Source: Thermoplasmata archaeon (GTDB taxonomy: Archaea > Thermoplasmatota > Thermoplasmata > GCA-020350865). From it: a DNA stretch of 64,000 nt. Shown here one piece after another: positions 20,901 through 30,500 of this stretch (position 1 is the first letter of the stretch; each line of letters opens with the position of its first letter). The notes under the pieces were generated by a model. The model was not told the DNA's origin. It did no database searches and worked only from the letters and a program-made list of their open reading frames with translations. The stretch covers positions 80,832-144,831 of the forward strand of contig CP070751.1 in the NCBI GenBank assembly GCA_020348445.1, written 5' to 3'. A program made the translations under genes and the position numbers.

Positions 20901-22889
20901 CCAGAAATCAAAGCTACCACCCTTAACAGTTTCCCCCGCAATAATATAACCACCATCAGAAGTCTGCTGGACAGAATAGCCTGCATCACTTGAAATCCCG
21001 CCGAAGGTCTTGTTCCATTGCTCATTACCCGATGAGTCTGTCTTGATAAGCCATACATCATAGCCACCAGCACCGTAAGATGAAGTTTCGCCTCCAATTA
21101 TATAACCACCGTCAGAGGTTTGCTGAATTGATCTGCCAAAATCCCAATTACTCCCTCCAAAGGTTTTGTTCCATGCCTCATTACCTGACGAATCTGTCTT
21201 GATAAGCCAGGCATCACGATTACCAGCGCCATAAGATTCTGTATACCCAGCGATGATGTAGCCACCATCAAATGTTTCCTGGGTTGAGTGGCCCTGATCG
21301 GCATTCACTCCACCGAAGGTTTTGTTCCATTGCTCGTTGCCTGAAGAATCGGTCTTAATCAGCCAGACATCATAATCACCGGCACCATAAGACCGGGTAG
21401 AACCAATGACAATAAGGCCATTATCGGAAGTCTCCTTAACTGAAAAGCCTTGATCGCTAAGACTCCCACCGAAGGTTTTATTCCATGTCTCAGTCTCTGG
21501 CGGATCAATCTTTATCAACCAAACATCTTTGCTGCCAGCACCATAAGAATAGGTATACCCTGCAATGGTATATCCACCATCTGAGGTCTGCTGGACGGAA
21601 AAACCTTCATCACCTGAACTCCCTCCAAAAAACTTAAACCAATTCTCATTACCGGACGAGTCGGTCTTAATTAGCCAGACATCATAATTTCCAGCACCAT
21701 AAGATTGAGTATAGCCAACGATAATATACCCACCGTCCGAGGTCTGCTGGATGAAATTACCACCATCAGATGAACTCCCACCGAACGTCTTATTCCAACT
21801 TTCAACACCTGACGAATTGGTTTTGATAAGCAAGGCATCTCTGAAGCTGTCCCCAGAAGAAAAAATTACTCCAGCGATAACATACCCACCATCCGAGGTC
21901 TGCTTGACAGAACGACCATGATCACCCGAACCCCCGCCAAAGGTTTTGTTCCAACTTTCGGAACCAAACGAATCGGTCTTGATTAACCAGATATCATAAT
22001 CGCCAGCGCCATAAGATTCAGTATCTCCAGTGATAATATACCCACCGTCCGAGGTCTGCTGGACAGAACGACCATGATCACGTGAAGTCCCGCCAAAGGT
22101 TTTGTTCCAACTTTCTGCACCAGACGAGTCGGTCTTGATTAACCAGACATCAACTGAACCGGTGCCATAAGAAGAAGTTTGTCCAACGATAATATACCCA
22201 CCGTCCGAGGTCTGCTGGACAGAATAACCATAATCGCCTGAACTCCCGCCGAAGGTTTTGTTCCAACTTTCTGCACCTGACGAGTCGGTCTTAATAAGCC
22301 AGGCATCATAACTGCCAGCGCCATAAGAAGAGGTTTGTCCAACGATAATATATCCACTATCCGGGGTCTGCTGGACAGAATGACCAAAATCACCCGAACT
22401 CCCACCGAAGGTTTTGTTCCAACTTTCAGCACCTGAAGAGTCGGTCTTGATTAACCAGACATCATAACTGCCAGCGCCATAAGAATCGGTGTCTCCAGCG
22501 ATAATATAACCGCCATCAGATGTCTGCTTGGCTGACTGGCTTCCATCATCTGAGCTCCCCCCAAATGTCTTATTTATCTTATTAAGTTTCACCTCACCCC
22601 CTGCAGTGTCCACAATAACATTCCGTTTATAATCGATCTTTGACTCGTCAAGAAAATCGTCTTCGATATATTTTGTCTGTAGAGCAAGGGTAACATTACC
22701 ATCAGGTGTTACTATCACATTTGTTAGTGTTCCATTATTAAAATCTTGCTCTGTGGTCTGCATCCAGCTAGAACCTGCAGAAGCGTTCTCCATCAAAGGT
22801 TCTTTAAAAGGTATTGACTGAATGATAAACAGTATCAGCAATATCCCTATGTACCATCGAAATACTCGCTTTGCCTTTCGCCCACACAT
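14928..22889 (-). CDS. Giant propeller-repeat surface protein D (21 repeats, 9 Ig modules)
   Basis: This is the longest member complete in the window, 2653 residues. Leader 1-104 is followed by 21 repeats (105 to about 1196), the linker domain, then nine Ig modules of exactly 87 residues (about 1506-2289). The modules follow the pattern [13 protein letters not shown]...[12 protein letters not shown]...[12 protein letters not shown]. After them come an HTPV-type domain, one SbsA-type Ig domain ([11 protein letters not shown]), [11 protein letters not shown], a TM helix (about 2526-2545) and the conserved tail, which ends in an acidic Glu/Gly-rich stretch. Repeat 7 opens FKFFGG, repeat 15 SKPFGE and repeat 21 FKFFGG, marking three groups of seven. 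The expanded Ig stalk suggests the propellers are held far from the membrane (inference). Confidence 0.93.
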   Translation of the reverse strand: MCGRKAKRVFRWYIGILLILFIIQSIPFKEPLMENASAGSSWMQTTEQDFNNGTLTNVIVTPDGNVTLALQTKYIEDDFLDESKIDYKRNVIVDTAGGEVKLNKINKTFGGSSDDGSQSAKQTSDGGYIIAGDTDSYGAGSYDVWLIKTDSSGAESWNKTFGGSSGDFGHSVQQTPDSGYIIVGQTSSYGAGSYDAWLIKTDSSGAESWNKTFGGSSGDYGYSVQQTSDGGYIIVGQTSSYGTGSVDVWLIKTDSSGAESWNKTFGGTSRDHGRSVQQTSDGGYIITGDTESYGAGDYDIWLIKTDSFGSESWNKTFGGGSGDHGRSVKQTSDGGYVIAGVIFSSGDSFRDALLIKTNSSGVESWNKTFGGSSSDGGNFIQQTSDGGYIIVGYTQSYGAGNYDVWLIKTDSSGNENWFKFFGGSSGDEGFSVQQTSDGGYTIAGYTYSYGAGSKDVWLIKIDPPETETWNKTFGGSLSDQGFSVKETSDNGLIVIGSTRSYGAGDYDVWLIKTDSSGNEQWNKTFGGVNADQGHSTQETFDGGYIIAGYTESYGAGNRDAWLIKTDSSGNEAWNKTFGGSNWDFGRSIQQTSDGGYIIGGETSSYGAGGYDVWLIKTDSSGNEQWNKTFGGISSDAGYSVQQTSDGGYIIAGETVKGGSFDFWLIKTDSLCIEQWNRTFGGTGTEYGKSVMQTSDDGYIMTGLTNSYGAGSWDVWLVKTDSSGNEQWNQTFGGSSSDAGFSVQQTIDGDYIIAGYTLSYGAGDFDVWLIKTNSSGAKIWDKTFGGAMSDFGQSVQQTSDNCFIITGYTNSYGAGDYDVLLIKVDSGSVESWSKPFGESGYDYGKAVDQTSDGGYIVTGSYRGVSNDVFLVKTDSLGNEQWHKTFGENGEDEGFDVHQTSDGGYIIVGYTDSYGAGRWDVYLIKTDSSGNEQWYKTFGGTRDDQGFEVKQTSDGGYIIAGVRTFFGPPWENLWLIKTDSSGNEQWNRTFGGSMTDRGYSVLQTTDGGYIIAGETDSFSPGWPDVWLIKTDSSGKEEWNETLGGSAGERGESIQQTSDGGYIIAGTTTSYGIGTPNYFNGWLVRVDSLGKELWNKSFGGSANDYCHSVQLTSDGGYIIAGSTSSYGIGTPYSNAWLIKTDSLGNERWFKFFGGSKHEMCYSVQQTTDNGYIFTGETGSYGAGSHDVWLVKIDSSWGEIISNNLLMGNKALSINNFTYKAVKPSGTDIKMQFSQDSINWCNSTGSINMWDTLSGGTNIIDLTSLGWSGSNFYYRVNFSSDGIDTAVLRNINLSYQQNFSSGTLESEPYDSGGEASWRTINWIATTPVNTKIKFQLRSAATQGGLSTKNFVGPDGTSLSFYTLSGTNIWTGHNGEQWFQYKAYLSTSDTDFLPILHNVTIQYNLIPGPPSLIDPTNDLVTTINTLSFNWMFMDSDSTQADFQVVIDDDIGFGSIDYDSGQQSSANPTWPFPSGTGYTTIADGTWYWKVRTNDSDGDWSQYSIAWNFTVDTTPPNSFTPIADPANWTNNTRPIITFITTDDTSGIDHYEVSINSGPFSTQDSPYTLPPQIDGIHNITVRAYDAAGNFVDGYVDVYIDITPPNSFTPIADPNTWTNITTPEINFSTTDDLSGIDHYEISIDGDSFSNQSSPYVIPSQDDGVHNITVRAYDSAGNFRDGTVEVFIDTTPPNSFTPTANPGTWTNDNQPIITFDTTDDNSGMDHFEVKVDSEPFSIRTSPYQLPSQIDGIHNITVRAYDVVGNYIDSFVDVYIDTTPPNEFTPTADPSNWTNNAQPVISFSTTDDMSGIDYYNISIDYGVFSSQMSPYQLPSQTDGIHNITVRAYDMAGNYVEGYVDVYIDGTPPNAFTPFADPSDWTINTQPIISFSTTDDISDIDHYNISIDHGNFFTQTSPYQLPSLTDGTHNITVRAYDMVGNYIEGYVDVYIDTTPPNAFIPTADPSGWTANTQPVISFSTTDDVSDIAYYNISIDFGVFSTQTSPFTLPSLTDGTHNITVRAYDMAGNYIEGYVDVYIDTTPPNIFTPTADPNDWTTNTQPVISFSTTDDISGIDYYNISIDQGSFFTQTSPFTLPSQSDGMHNITVRAYDMAGNFIEGFVDVYIDAALPNTFTPVANPSTWTDNTQPTITFYTTDDDSGIDHYEVKIDDGIFSTQTSPYILPSQVDGIHNITIRTFDNAGNYIEGYVYVYIDTTGPESFTPTASSDDWTSNTQPQITFLTTDGLSDIDHYEISIDDEAFTTQTSPYTLPPQDDGIYNITVRAFDNVGNYIDEDIVVYIDSTSPVITHTPVIIGYRGTSIIIAATVSDENSGVASVALYFKKQDEVVYSSIQMTLEENIYSAEISAATVDTDFIEYYVKAVDNSLPSNTAYFGKNGRVQNTPTTLDDIDIAIQGLDTTPPDVSTMLPEGSDVPIDSIIIITFSEEMIEDVTESAFSITPHVQGKFKWVGETVQYKPDLPLDYGTEYTVIISTNAKDLANNNLEKEFNQTFKTEEEVEEAQAKESFWETWEPIITGATVLASILVFLIGFLSIKRKRGKLKLYMERIDDTYNEYKKNPQECEQELIALREGIKKDVHRGKIEENHFLILDKKIDDYIMKLAVMEKGAIGEAGEAGEVSEEGITEPISEEEDVGGETGDVGEEQGEE
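16021..18369 (-). repeat. Nine tandem 261-bp Ig-module repeats in gene D
   Basis: Module boundaries fall at 16021, 16282, 16543, 16804, 17065, 17326, 17587, 17848, 18109 and 18370, an exact 261-bp (87-codon) period with no indel. Several copies in the middle (about 16543-17587) are very similar in DNA, including long shared stretches around the HNITVRAYD codons, which points to recent tandem duplication or gene conversion. Confidence 0.9.
19300..22577 (-). repeat. 21 tandem propeller-type repeats of protein D
   Basis: Twenty-one repeats were counted. Repeat 7 ends DPPETETW and repeat 14 DSGSVESW. Repeat 15 starts SKPFGE and repeat 21 FKFFGG, and the block ends DSSWGEII as in A and B. Confidence 0.9.
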
Positions 22890-22925
22890 ATTAGTCCCCT
22901 CCGTGACTGTATAAATCTTGTAATT

Positions 22926-22956
22926 AAGATATAATATGGCTATTTAAATTTATCTT
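22926..22956 (-). promoter_or_regulatory. Array promoter of gene D
   Basis: A perfect AAGATA...TATCTT pair encloses TTTAAATAGCCATATTATA. The SD is GGAGGGG. Confidence 0.7.
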
Positions 22957-23024
22957 TATTTTTGAAATATCTAGAGAGGATTTTAGGGAAGGCTTAATTA
23001 ATGAAATTACGAGCCTCACTGCAT

Positions 23025-26000
23025 TTATTCTTCTTTACGTTCCTCTACAATATCTTCTACTTCCCCGCCAACTTCTTCCTCACCAGAAACAGGCTCAGTA
23101 ATTTCCTCTTCCGACACTTCCCCTGCCTTCCCTACTTCCCCTATCTCCTCTTTTTCCATGACCGCCAATTTCACTATATAGTCATCTATCTTTTTATCCA
23201 GAATCAGGAAATGATTTTCCTCGATCTTGCCTCTATGAACGTCTTTTTTAATATCATCTCTCAAGAGGATTAACTCCTCCTCACAGGTCTTTGGATCTTC
23301 CTTATATTCATTGAATGTGTCTTCTATCCTTTCCATATACCGCCTGAGCTTACTCCGCTTTTTTCTTATGGAAAGAAATCCAATCAAAAACACGATGATA
23401 GAGGCTAAAACCGTTCCACCAGTGATTATCGGCTCCCAGGTCTCCCAGAACGATCCTTCGCCCTCTTTTTCAGGTGCTTCTTCAGATTCTTTTTCGGTGG
23501 TAAACGACCAATTATGTTCTTTTTCTAAATTATTACCCACAAAATCCTTTGCATCTGTTGAAATTGTGATAGTATAAATTGTTTTATATGATAAGGGAGA
23601 ATCAGGATCAAAAATAAGATCATTACCATCCCAAGATAATTGTCCACCTACAGAAGGTTCAATTGAAAATGCATCTTTTGTTGCGCTTTCCTTCATCCTC
23701 TCATTAAAAGTTACTGTGATTGTTGTGTCAATGGGTACTTCGATGCCCCTTGGTGAATAGTCAGTTATTGTTGGGGGAGATACATCCTGAATTGAGGTCG
23801 TGATAAATTGCCAGGTATATTCAACTTCTAAGTTATTACCAGCTAAATCCTTTACCACAGTACCAATAGTTACAGTATATGGTGTACCATACTCCAATGC
23901 ATACTCCGAATTGAATATCAGTTTGTTTCCTTCCCAGTTGGTTATTCCCGTGAGTGCAGGTGTGATTGAAAATATGTTATCTGTTATAGTGGTGTCCATC
24001 TCCTCATTAAATGTTACCGAGATTATAGTGCTTACAGGAACATTGTTGCCTTCTGGGAATTTTTCGATAACAGTTGGTGGTGTTATATCTACATCCGTTA
24101 TCGTGATGATAATATCATTCTGGTCATTTGGCATCTCAGATACCTGACCACCGGCACCATAATAAGCTATAGATTGAACTGAGGATTTATCTGCAGCTTT
24201 GATGTAATAATCCACACCATCAGTAGTGACCACATCTGCAGGGATGTCAGCAGAATAAACATAACCACTTCTAGTCATCGTTATGTTTGTATATTTTGTG
24301 TCGATAATCCTCTTATAAAACAACTCTACATAATCAACATCGCTATGATCATCTGTAACTGTGGCTGATATCGTTATTGCAGAACCTTCACTACCTGCTG
24401 TTACAGGCGTGTGAGAAATGGAAGGGGGTGTTGTATCAATATATACATCAACATATCTATCAATATAATTTCCTGCCTCGTCGTAGGCTCTTACTATAAT
24501 GTTGTGTATTCCATCGGCTTGTATCGGTAAAGTAAAAGGACTTGCTTGTGTCGTAAAAGATCCACTATCGATCCTAATCTCATAGTGATCAATACCGCTT
24601 GTTGCATCTGTTGTAAAGAAAGTTATCTGAGGTTGATTGTCAATTATCCAACCAATAGGTGCGCTGGGACTGAAATCAACTGGGTCAGTGGTATCGATAA
24701 AAACATCGACATCGCTGTCTTTGTAATTCCCAGCTAAATCGAAAGCTCGCACCGTTATGGTATGTATCCCATCAGACTGTGGCGATAAAGTGTACGGGCT
24801 TGTCCGAGAGAAAAATCCTCCATAATCAATACTAACCTCATAATGGTCGATTCCACTGGTTGCATCTGTTGTAGAAAATGAAATAGTGGGCTGGGAATTA
24901 TAGGTCCAGTCACTGGGATCTGCAATAGGTGTAAAACTATTTGGTGAAGTGGCATCTATGTATACATCCACGAAGCCATCTCGATAATTACCGGCCTTGT
25001 CATAGGCTCTTACAGTTATATTGTGTATTCCATCAGACTGTGGAGGTAACATATATGGACTAGTTTGGGTAGAAAAGCCCCCAGCGTCTATTTTCACTTG
25101 ATAATAATCAACGCCACTTGTTGCATCATTTGTTGAGAATGATATTTCTGGTTGGATGGTATCAGTCCAACTGGAAGGAGTGGCAATTGGTGTAAAACTA
25201 TCAGGTGGAATTGTATCAATTGTTATATTCCAGTAATTGCTGTATGGTGACCAGTCCCTGCCATCATCCATGGTTCGGACTTTCCAATACCAGGAGCCAT
25301 CAGCAATAGCAGTATAACCTGTTCCATCAGGAAATTGCCAATATGTATTTGATGAGCTTTGTTCTCCGCTATCGTAATCAACATCACCAAAGCTATTGTT
25401 ATCATCGATTAAAACATGTAATCCACCTTGGATTCCATCCAAATCCAAGAAGTTCCAACTGAACAAGGGAGTACTATCATTTGTGATGATATTATTTAAT
25501 GGACCAACTGGATTTGGCGCAGCTGGAATTTGATTGAAAAATATTGTTACATCCTGTAAAATAGGCGTTTGATTTCCCATACTGGTGTTAAAATATATTT
25601 TATATTGAATTATTGCGTCCAAATCATGGCCAGACCAGATATCGGTATCTGATATTTCATAATAGGTAGAGGGGGTTCCGTCAGGGCCTATAAAATCTGG
25701 TCCTGAGCTTTCGGTTTTCAATTGAAATCTGATGTCTGTATTGAGAGTTTCGAAAGAGTTCCAGCTTATTGTAGTCCAATTAACACCAAAACCTGCATTA
25801 AAAGGTTGTGATTCCAATGTCCCGATATAGAGAAATCTATTATATGAGACATTAATATTTTGTACACTTGGTGCGCTTACATTACTGGATGTTAAATTCA
25901 CTCGGTAGTAAAAGTTATCCCCCTGCCAACGCAAGTTAGATAAATCTATGGAATTGAATCCACCCGTTAATAAATCCCAGCCGCCTAGAACGCCGTTTTT

Positions 26001-27488
26001 ATCATTCCATTCAGTCATATTTTGTGAAAACTGAACTTTGATTCCAGTTTCGGGTGGTGTTTGGGTGGTGCAGTTAAAATAATCAATAGAATAAACACTC
26101 TGCCCTTCAAGCAAGTTTGTCGAGGTAAAGTCGCCATAAAAGAATTCAACAATACCAGTGTCATTTGTTTTTATCAAACTATTTTGACCGGCAACAATAA
26201 AGCCACCGTCGGAAGTCACCTTAACTGAATTACCACTTTCATAAGTATAATATCTTTGCCAAACAAGATTGCCATTTGAATCCAATTTTATAAGTGTATT
26301 ACCTTCCTCATCACCACGTGTAATAATAACATACCCGCCATCAGCAGTTCTATGCACTTCATTTCCATAGTCCTCAGAGCCGACATAGCCCCAAGTAGTA
26401 TCCCATTGTACGGCACCCACGGAATCGGTTTTGATTACCCACACATCTCCGTTGCCAGGACCAAAAGACATTGTTAACCCAGAGATGATATAACCTCCAT
26501 CGTAAGTTTGATTTACTGAGAGGCCATAATCTTCTTGCGGTCCGCCGTAAGTTTTATTCCATTCTTCATTACCTGAAGAATCGGTTTTTATTAAATATAT
26601 ATCTTCTGGATCTATACCAAATGAATATGTATTCCCAACGACAATAAAACCACCGTCGGATGTCTCCTGGGCTGAGTTGCCAACATCACCCCCATCCCCT
26701 CCAAAGGTTTTACTCCATATCTCGCTGCCTGCACTATCGGTTTTAATCAGCCATATATTACTACCAGCAGGACCAAAAGAGCGTGTGAATCCTGTAATTA
26801 TATAGCCACCATCAGAGGTTTGCTTGATTGAATGACCCCTATCGAGACCACCTCCCCCAAATGTTTTATTCCATACCTCATTACCGGATGAATCGGTTTT
26901 AATTAGCCAGACATCATCAAAAGCAGCACCGTAGGAATCAGTGGTACCTGTAATCATATAACCATCATCAGAAGCCAGGCAGACAGAATTACCAATATCG
27001 TAACCACTCCCGCCGATGGACTTATTCCATTCTTCATCACCAGTAGAATTGGTTTTAAAAAGCAATACATCAGTGTTGCCATCATAATATCGACCAGTGG
27101 CTATGTAACCACCATCTTTGGTCTGTTGAACTGAATGAAATTCGAACACCGCACCGATGTCGTACGTATAATTAAATTTGATTAATTTGGCTTCCCCGGC
27201 AAAAGGATCAACATTTACTTTATTTTTCAAGCTAATTTTTGATTCGTTAAAAAAGTTATCTTCTACATATTCTATTTGTAATGCAAGCGTAACATTGCCC
27301 TCAAATGTTACGGTTACATTTACTCCTGTGCCTGCTTGAAAATCCGCCTGTGTTGTCTGCGTCCAGCTCGAACCTGCTGAGGCGTTCTTTACAAATGGCC
27401 CATTAAAAGGTATTACCTGAATTACAGACATTATCAGCAATACTCCCATGAACCATCGAAGCGCTCGTCTTACCTTTTGCCCACACAT
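23025..27488 (-). CDS. Propeller-repeat surface protein E (7 divergent repeats, 3 Ig modules)
   Basis: This 1487-residue protein has a signal sequence (MCGQKVRRALR plus a hydrophobic core), a leader to 104, and seven repeats (105 to about 450). Repeats 1, 6 and 7 are strongly diverged: repeat 7 is shortened to a core ending SLIKTNDTG. The linker domain runs to about 755. Three Ig modules (about 757-1018), an HTPVTAG domain and two SbsA-type Ig domains (EKFPEGNNVPV and a second after SIQDVSPP) follow. [11 protein letters not shown] precedes a TM helix at about 1355-1375 and the shared tail ([19 protein letters not shown]). From the Ig modules to the TM it is the closest relative of B in the array, although B has 21 repeats. 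Confidence 0.92.
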   Translation of the reverse strand: MCGQKVRRALRWFMGVLLIMSVIQVIPFNGPFVKNASAGSSWTQTTQADFQAGTGVNVTVTFEGNVTLALQIEYVEDNFFNESKISLKNKVNVDPFAGEAKLIKFNYTYDIGAVFEFHSVQQTKDGGYIATGRYYDGNTDVLLFKTNSTGDEEWNKSIGGSGYDIGNSVCLASDDGYMITGTTDSYGAAFDDVWLIKTDSSGNEVWNKTFGGGGLDRGHSIKQTSDGGYIITGFTRSFGPAGSNIWLIKTDSAGSEIWSKTFGGDGGDVGNSAQETSDGGFIVVGNTYSFGIDPEDIYLIKTDSSGNEEWNKTYGGPQEDYGLSVNQTYDGGYIISGLTMSFGPGNGDVWVIKTDSVGAVQWDTTWGYVGSEDYGNEVHRTADGGYVIITRGDEEGNTLIKLDSNGNLVWQRYYTYESGNSVKVTSDGGFIVAGQNSLIKTNDTGIVEFFYGDFTSTNLLEGQSVYSIDYFNCTTQTPPETGIKVQFSQNMTEWNDKNGVLGGWDLLTGGFNSIDLSNLRWQGDNFYYRVNLTSSNVSAPSVQNINVSYNRFLYIGTLESQPFNAGFGVNWTTISWNSFETLNTDIRFQLKTESSGPDFIGPDGTPSTYYEISDTDIWSGHDLDAIIQYKIYFNTSMGNQTPILQDVTIFFNQIPAAPNPVGPLNNIITNDSTPLFSWNFLDLDGIQGGLHVLIDDNNSFGDVDYDSGEQSSSNTYWQFPDGTGYTAIADGSWYWKVRTMDDGRDWSPYSNYWNITIDTIPPDSFTPIATPSSWTDTIQPEISFSTNDATSGVDYYQVKIDAGGFSTQTSPYMLPPQSDGIHNITVRAYDKAGNYRDGFVDVYIDATSPNSFTPIADPSDWTYNSQPTISFSTTDATSGIDHYEVSIDYGGFFSRTSPYTLSPQSDGIHTITVRAFDLAGNYKDSDVDVFIDTTDPVDFSPSAPIGWIIDNQPQITFFTTDATSGIDHYEIRIDSGSFTTQASPFTLPIQADGIHNIIVRAYDEAGNYIDRYVDVYIDTTPPSISHTPVTAGSEGSAITISATVTDDHSDVDYVELFYKRIIDTKYTNITMTRSGYVYSADIPADVVTTDGVDYYIKAADKSSVQSIAYYGAGGQVSEMPNDQNDIIITITDVDITPPTVIEKFPEGNNVPVSTIISVTFNEEMDTTITDNIFSITPALTGITNWEGNKLIFNSEYALEYGTPYTVTIGTVVKDLAGNNLEVEYTWQFITTSIQDVSPPTITDYSPRGIEVPIDTTITVTFNERMKESATKDAFSIEPSVGGQLSWDGNDLIFDPDSPLSYKTIYTITISTDAKDFVGNNLEKEHNWSFTTEKESEEAPEKEGEGSFWETWEPIITGGTVLASIIVFLIGFLSIRKKRSKLRRYMERIEDTFNEYKEDPKTCEEELILLRDDIKKDVHRGKIEENHFLILDKKIDDYIVKLAVMEKEEIGEVGKAGEVSEEEITEPVSGEEEVGGEVEDIVEERKEE
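26140..27176 (-). repeat. 7 tandem propeller-type repeats of protein E
   Basis: Seven repeats were counted. The first and the last two are degenerate but keep the DGGYI/DGGFI and LIK cores, so the number seven holds despite divergence. Confidence 0.8.
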
Positions 27489-27525
27489 AAGAAGCCCCCT
27501 CCGTGTTATTGTAAATCTTATGGAT

Positions 27526-27556
27526 AAGATATAATATGGCTATTTAAAATTATCTT
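27526..27556 (-). promoter_or_regulatory. Array promoter of gene E
   Basis: A perfect inverted pair encloses TTTTAAATAGCCATATTATA. The whole upstream region is nearly identical to that of gene G. Confidence 0.7.
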
Positions 27557-27582
27557 TTGTCTGGCCCCGGTCCCATTAAATC

Positions 27583-30500
27583 CTATTCAAAACCCCCGCC
27601 AATATCTTCTTCCTCTGAAACAGATTCGGAAACCGGTTCGGTAATATCCTCTTCCAACCCAATCCCTGCTTCCTCTTTTTCCAGGGATTTCATTTCCATT
27701 ATATAATCGTCGATCTTCTTATCAAGAATCAGAAAGTGGTTTTCCTCGAGCTTGCCTTCCTTGACCTCGGCTTTAATATCTTCCCTAAGGGCGATTAGCT
27801 CCTGCTCGCACTCCTGGTAATTCTCTTTATATTTGTTGTATGTATCGTCCACCCTCTCCAAATACTGGCGAAGTTTGCTGCGCTTCTTTCTTAAGGATAG
27901 AAATCCAACAAGGAACAATAAAAGTGAAAATAGAATCGTAACACCAGTAATTATGGGTTCCCAAGTCTCCCAAAATGATGTCTCTTTTTCAGCTTCGCCT
28001 CCCGTGATAAAGGACCAATTGTGGTATTTCTGAAGAGCCCTTCCCTCTAAATCTTTTGCCTGTATCGAAATGGTCACATTATATTGTGTCACCGCCTTTA
28101 AAGGAGAGCTGGGTGTAAAGGTAAGGGTAGCACCTATCCATTCATATACACCACCAACAGTTGGGGATATTGTAAATGCACTTTCCACTGAATCTTGATC
28201 CATTGGTTTACTAAATGCTACAGAGATAGTGGTATCTAATGGAACATTTGAACCTTCCGGAGAATAATCAACTACGCTTGGGTAAATTGAGTCGGCTCCT
28301 GTGATCGTTATATCGATGTCATTTGACGAATCAGGTTCTGTATTTGTACTCCCAGGCGTACTAAAATATAAAATGTTTGGAGGATTTGCCTTATCTTTTA
28401 CTTCAATATAATACTCGATCCCTTCAGAGGTAACCACAGTCCCTGGTATATCTGCCGAGTAAACATTACCATTTGCTGTCATATGGATCTGGGCGTAGGA
28501 TGTCTCAGTGGGTTTCTTATAATACAATATAACATTTTCCACACCGCTTCCATCGTCTGTTACAGTTGCTGTGATGTTTATTGGATCTCCTATTGTTCCG
28601 CTTGTAACAGGTGTATGAGTAATGGTGGGCGGATCTGTATCGATATATATGTCCACATAACCATCAATGTAATTACCAGCCTCATCGAAGGCCCTTACTG
28701 TGATGTTATGGATTCCATCGATTTGGGGTGGAAACAAATATGGACTCGATTGTGTTGAAAAACCTCCTGTGCCTATTTTTACCTCATAATGATCAATACC
28801 GCTGGTTGCATCTGTTGTTGAGAAAGTGATATTAAAATTAGAATTTGAAGTCCAGCTAGCATAATCAGCAACAGGAGTAAAACTGCTTGGGGAATTCGTA
28901 TCCAATTGCATGATTCCTATTCCGTAATTCAAATAATTTTTATTACCCACATTGTCTTCGAGCCACAGATATATGTTCGTCGCACCTTCGGGGGCATTGG
29001 TAATGGTAAAGGGTTTCTCTGATGTCCATGTACCATCTGACTGGGATGAGGGAGGTGAGTTCCCTATATAATAATATACACCTGTCTTTATTCCAGAATC
29101 ATCAAAGGGTTCTGTCCAATCGATGGTAAATGAATTTGTATAAGTCCAGGTACTTGGGTTAATAGTCATGCCTGTAGGCTCAGTTGGAGCAGAACCATCA
29201 TAATATACAATTACAGAATTGTGATTGTTATAATCCACATTACCTCCGTCATCTTTTAGCCAGACATATATCGTATGTTGGCCGTCACCAGAAACTGTGA
29301 TATCACTAATAGAACTGATGCCTGGATTTAAAACATAAGTACCATCGGTATTTGATGTCGGTGGGGAATCTAGCTTATAATATGCACCCATGATTCCCGA
29401 GTCGTCGACGGGGTTTGTCCATGTGACTGTAAATGAATTTGTGGGTGTCCATGTGGAAGGATCAGCTGCAATACCTATTGGCAAAGATGGTGCAGTGCTA
29501 TCATAATACAAGAATGTGGAATTATAGGTGGTATGATTTGTATTGCCTGCAAGATCAACTAACCAAATATAGATCGTGTGTTGACCCTCACCAGTAACTG
29601 TAATGTCCTCGATGGAGGAAACTCCTGAACCGGGAACATAAGTTCCATCAGTATCAGATGTAGGAGGACTGTCCAACTTATAGTAAGTCCCTGCTATTCC
29701 CGAGAGTTCGCTTGGATCTGTCCATGTAACATCGAACGAGTTCGTGGGTGCCCAGGTATCGGGAGCGCCCATCACATCTGTGGGTGTTGAAGGTGCAGTG
29801 CTATCATAATACAAAACAGTAGTGGAATACGTTGTATAATCAGTATTACTTGCGTTGTCTTTTAACCAGATATAAATTGTATGTGCACCGTCTCCAGAAA
29901 CAGTGATATCGTTTAATGAAGTTATTCCCCCTCCAGCCACATAAGTTCCGTCAGTATCAGATGTAGGGGGATTGTCCAATTTGTAAAAAGCTCCGGCTAT
30001 TCCCGATAAATCGGCTGGATTTGTCCACAAAACATCAAACAAATTTGTCGACGTCCAGGAACTTGGATTTGCAGTTACATCTAATGGTGAAGATGGTGCG
30101 GTGGCATCGTAGTACAGGGTTGTCTCGTTATAAGTGGAATAATCTGTGTTACTTGCATTGTCTTCCAACCAGATATAGATTTGATGTGCACCCTCAGTAT
30201 TTACACTAATAGCGCCAATTGAATTGATCCCTGGGTCTGAGTGAGATAAATCAAAGTCAGTATTTGATGTGGGGGGTGAATCCAATTTCATATATGCGCC
30301 TGCAATACCTGAGGTGTCAAAAGGATTTGTCCAGTAAATATCAAAGTTATCGTCATTGGTCCAACTGCTTGGGACGGCAGTAATATCAATGGGAGAGGAC
30401 GGGGGGATAGAATCATAATACAGAATCGTTGTGTTATAATTGGTATAATCCACATTATTTACTACATCTTTTAACCAGATGTAAATTGTATGTTCACCGT

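Noticed and set aside
747..22577. Regular DNA repeats that could be mistaken for a CRISPR array
   Set aside because: The units are ~155 or 261 bp, fully coding and imperfect, with no short identical repeat and unique spacer pattern and no cas genes.
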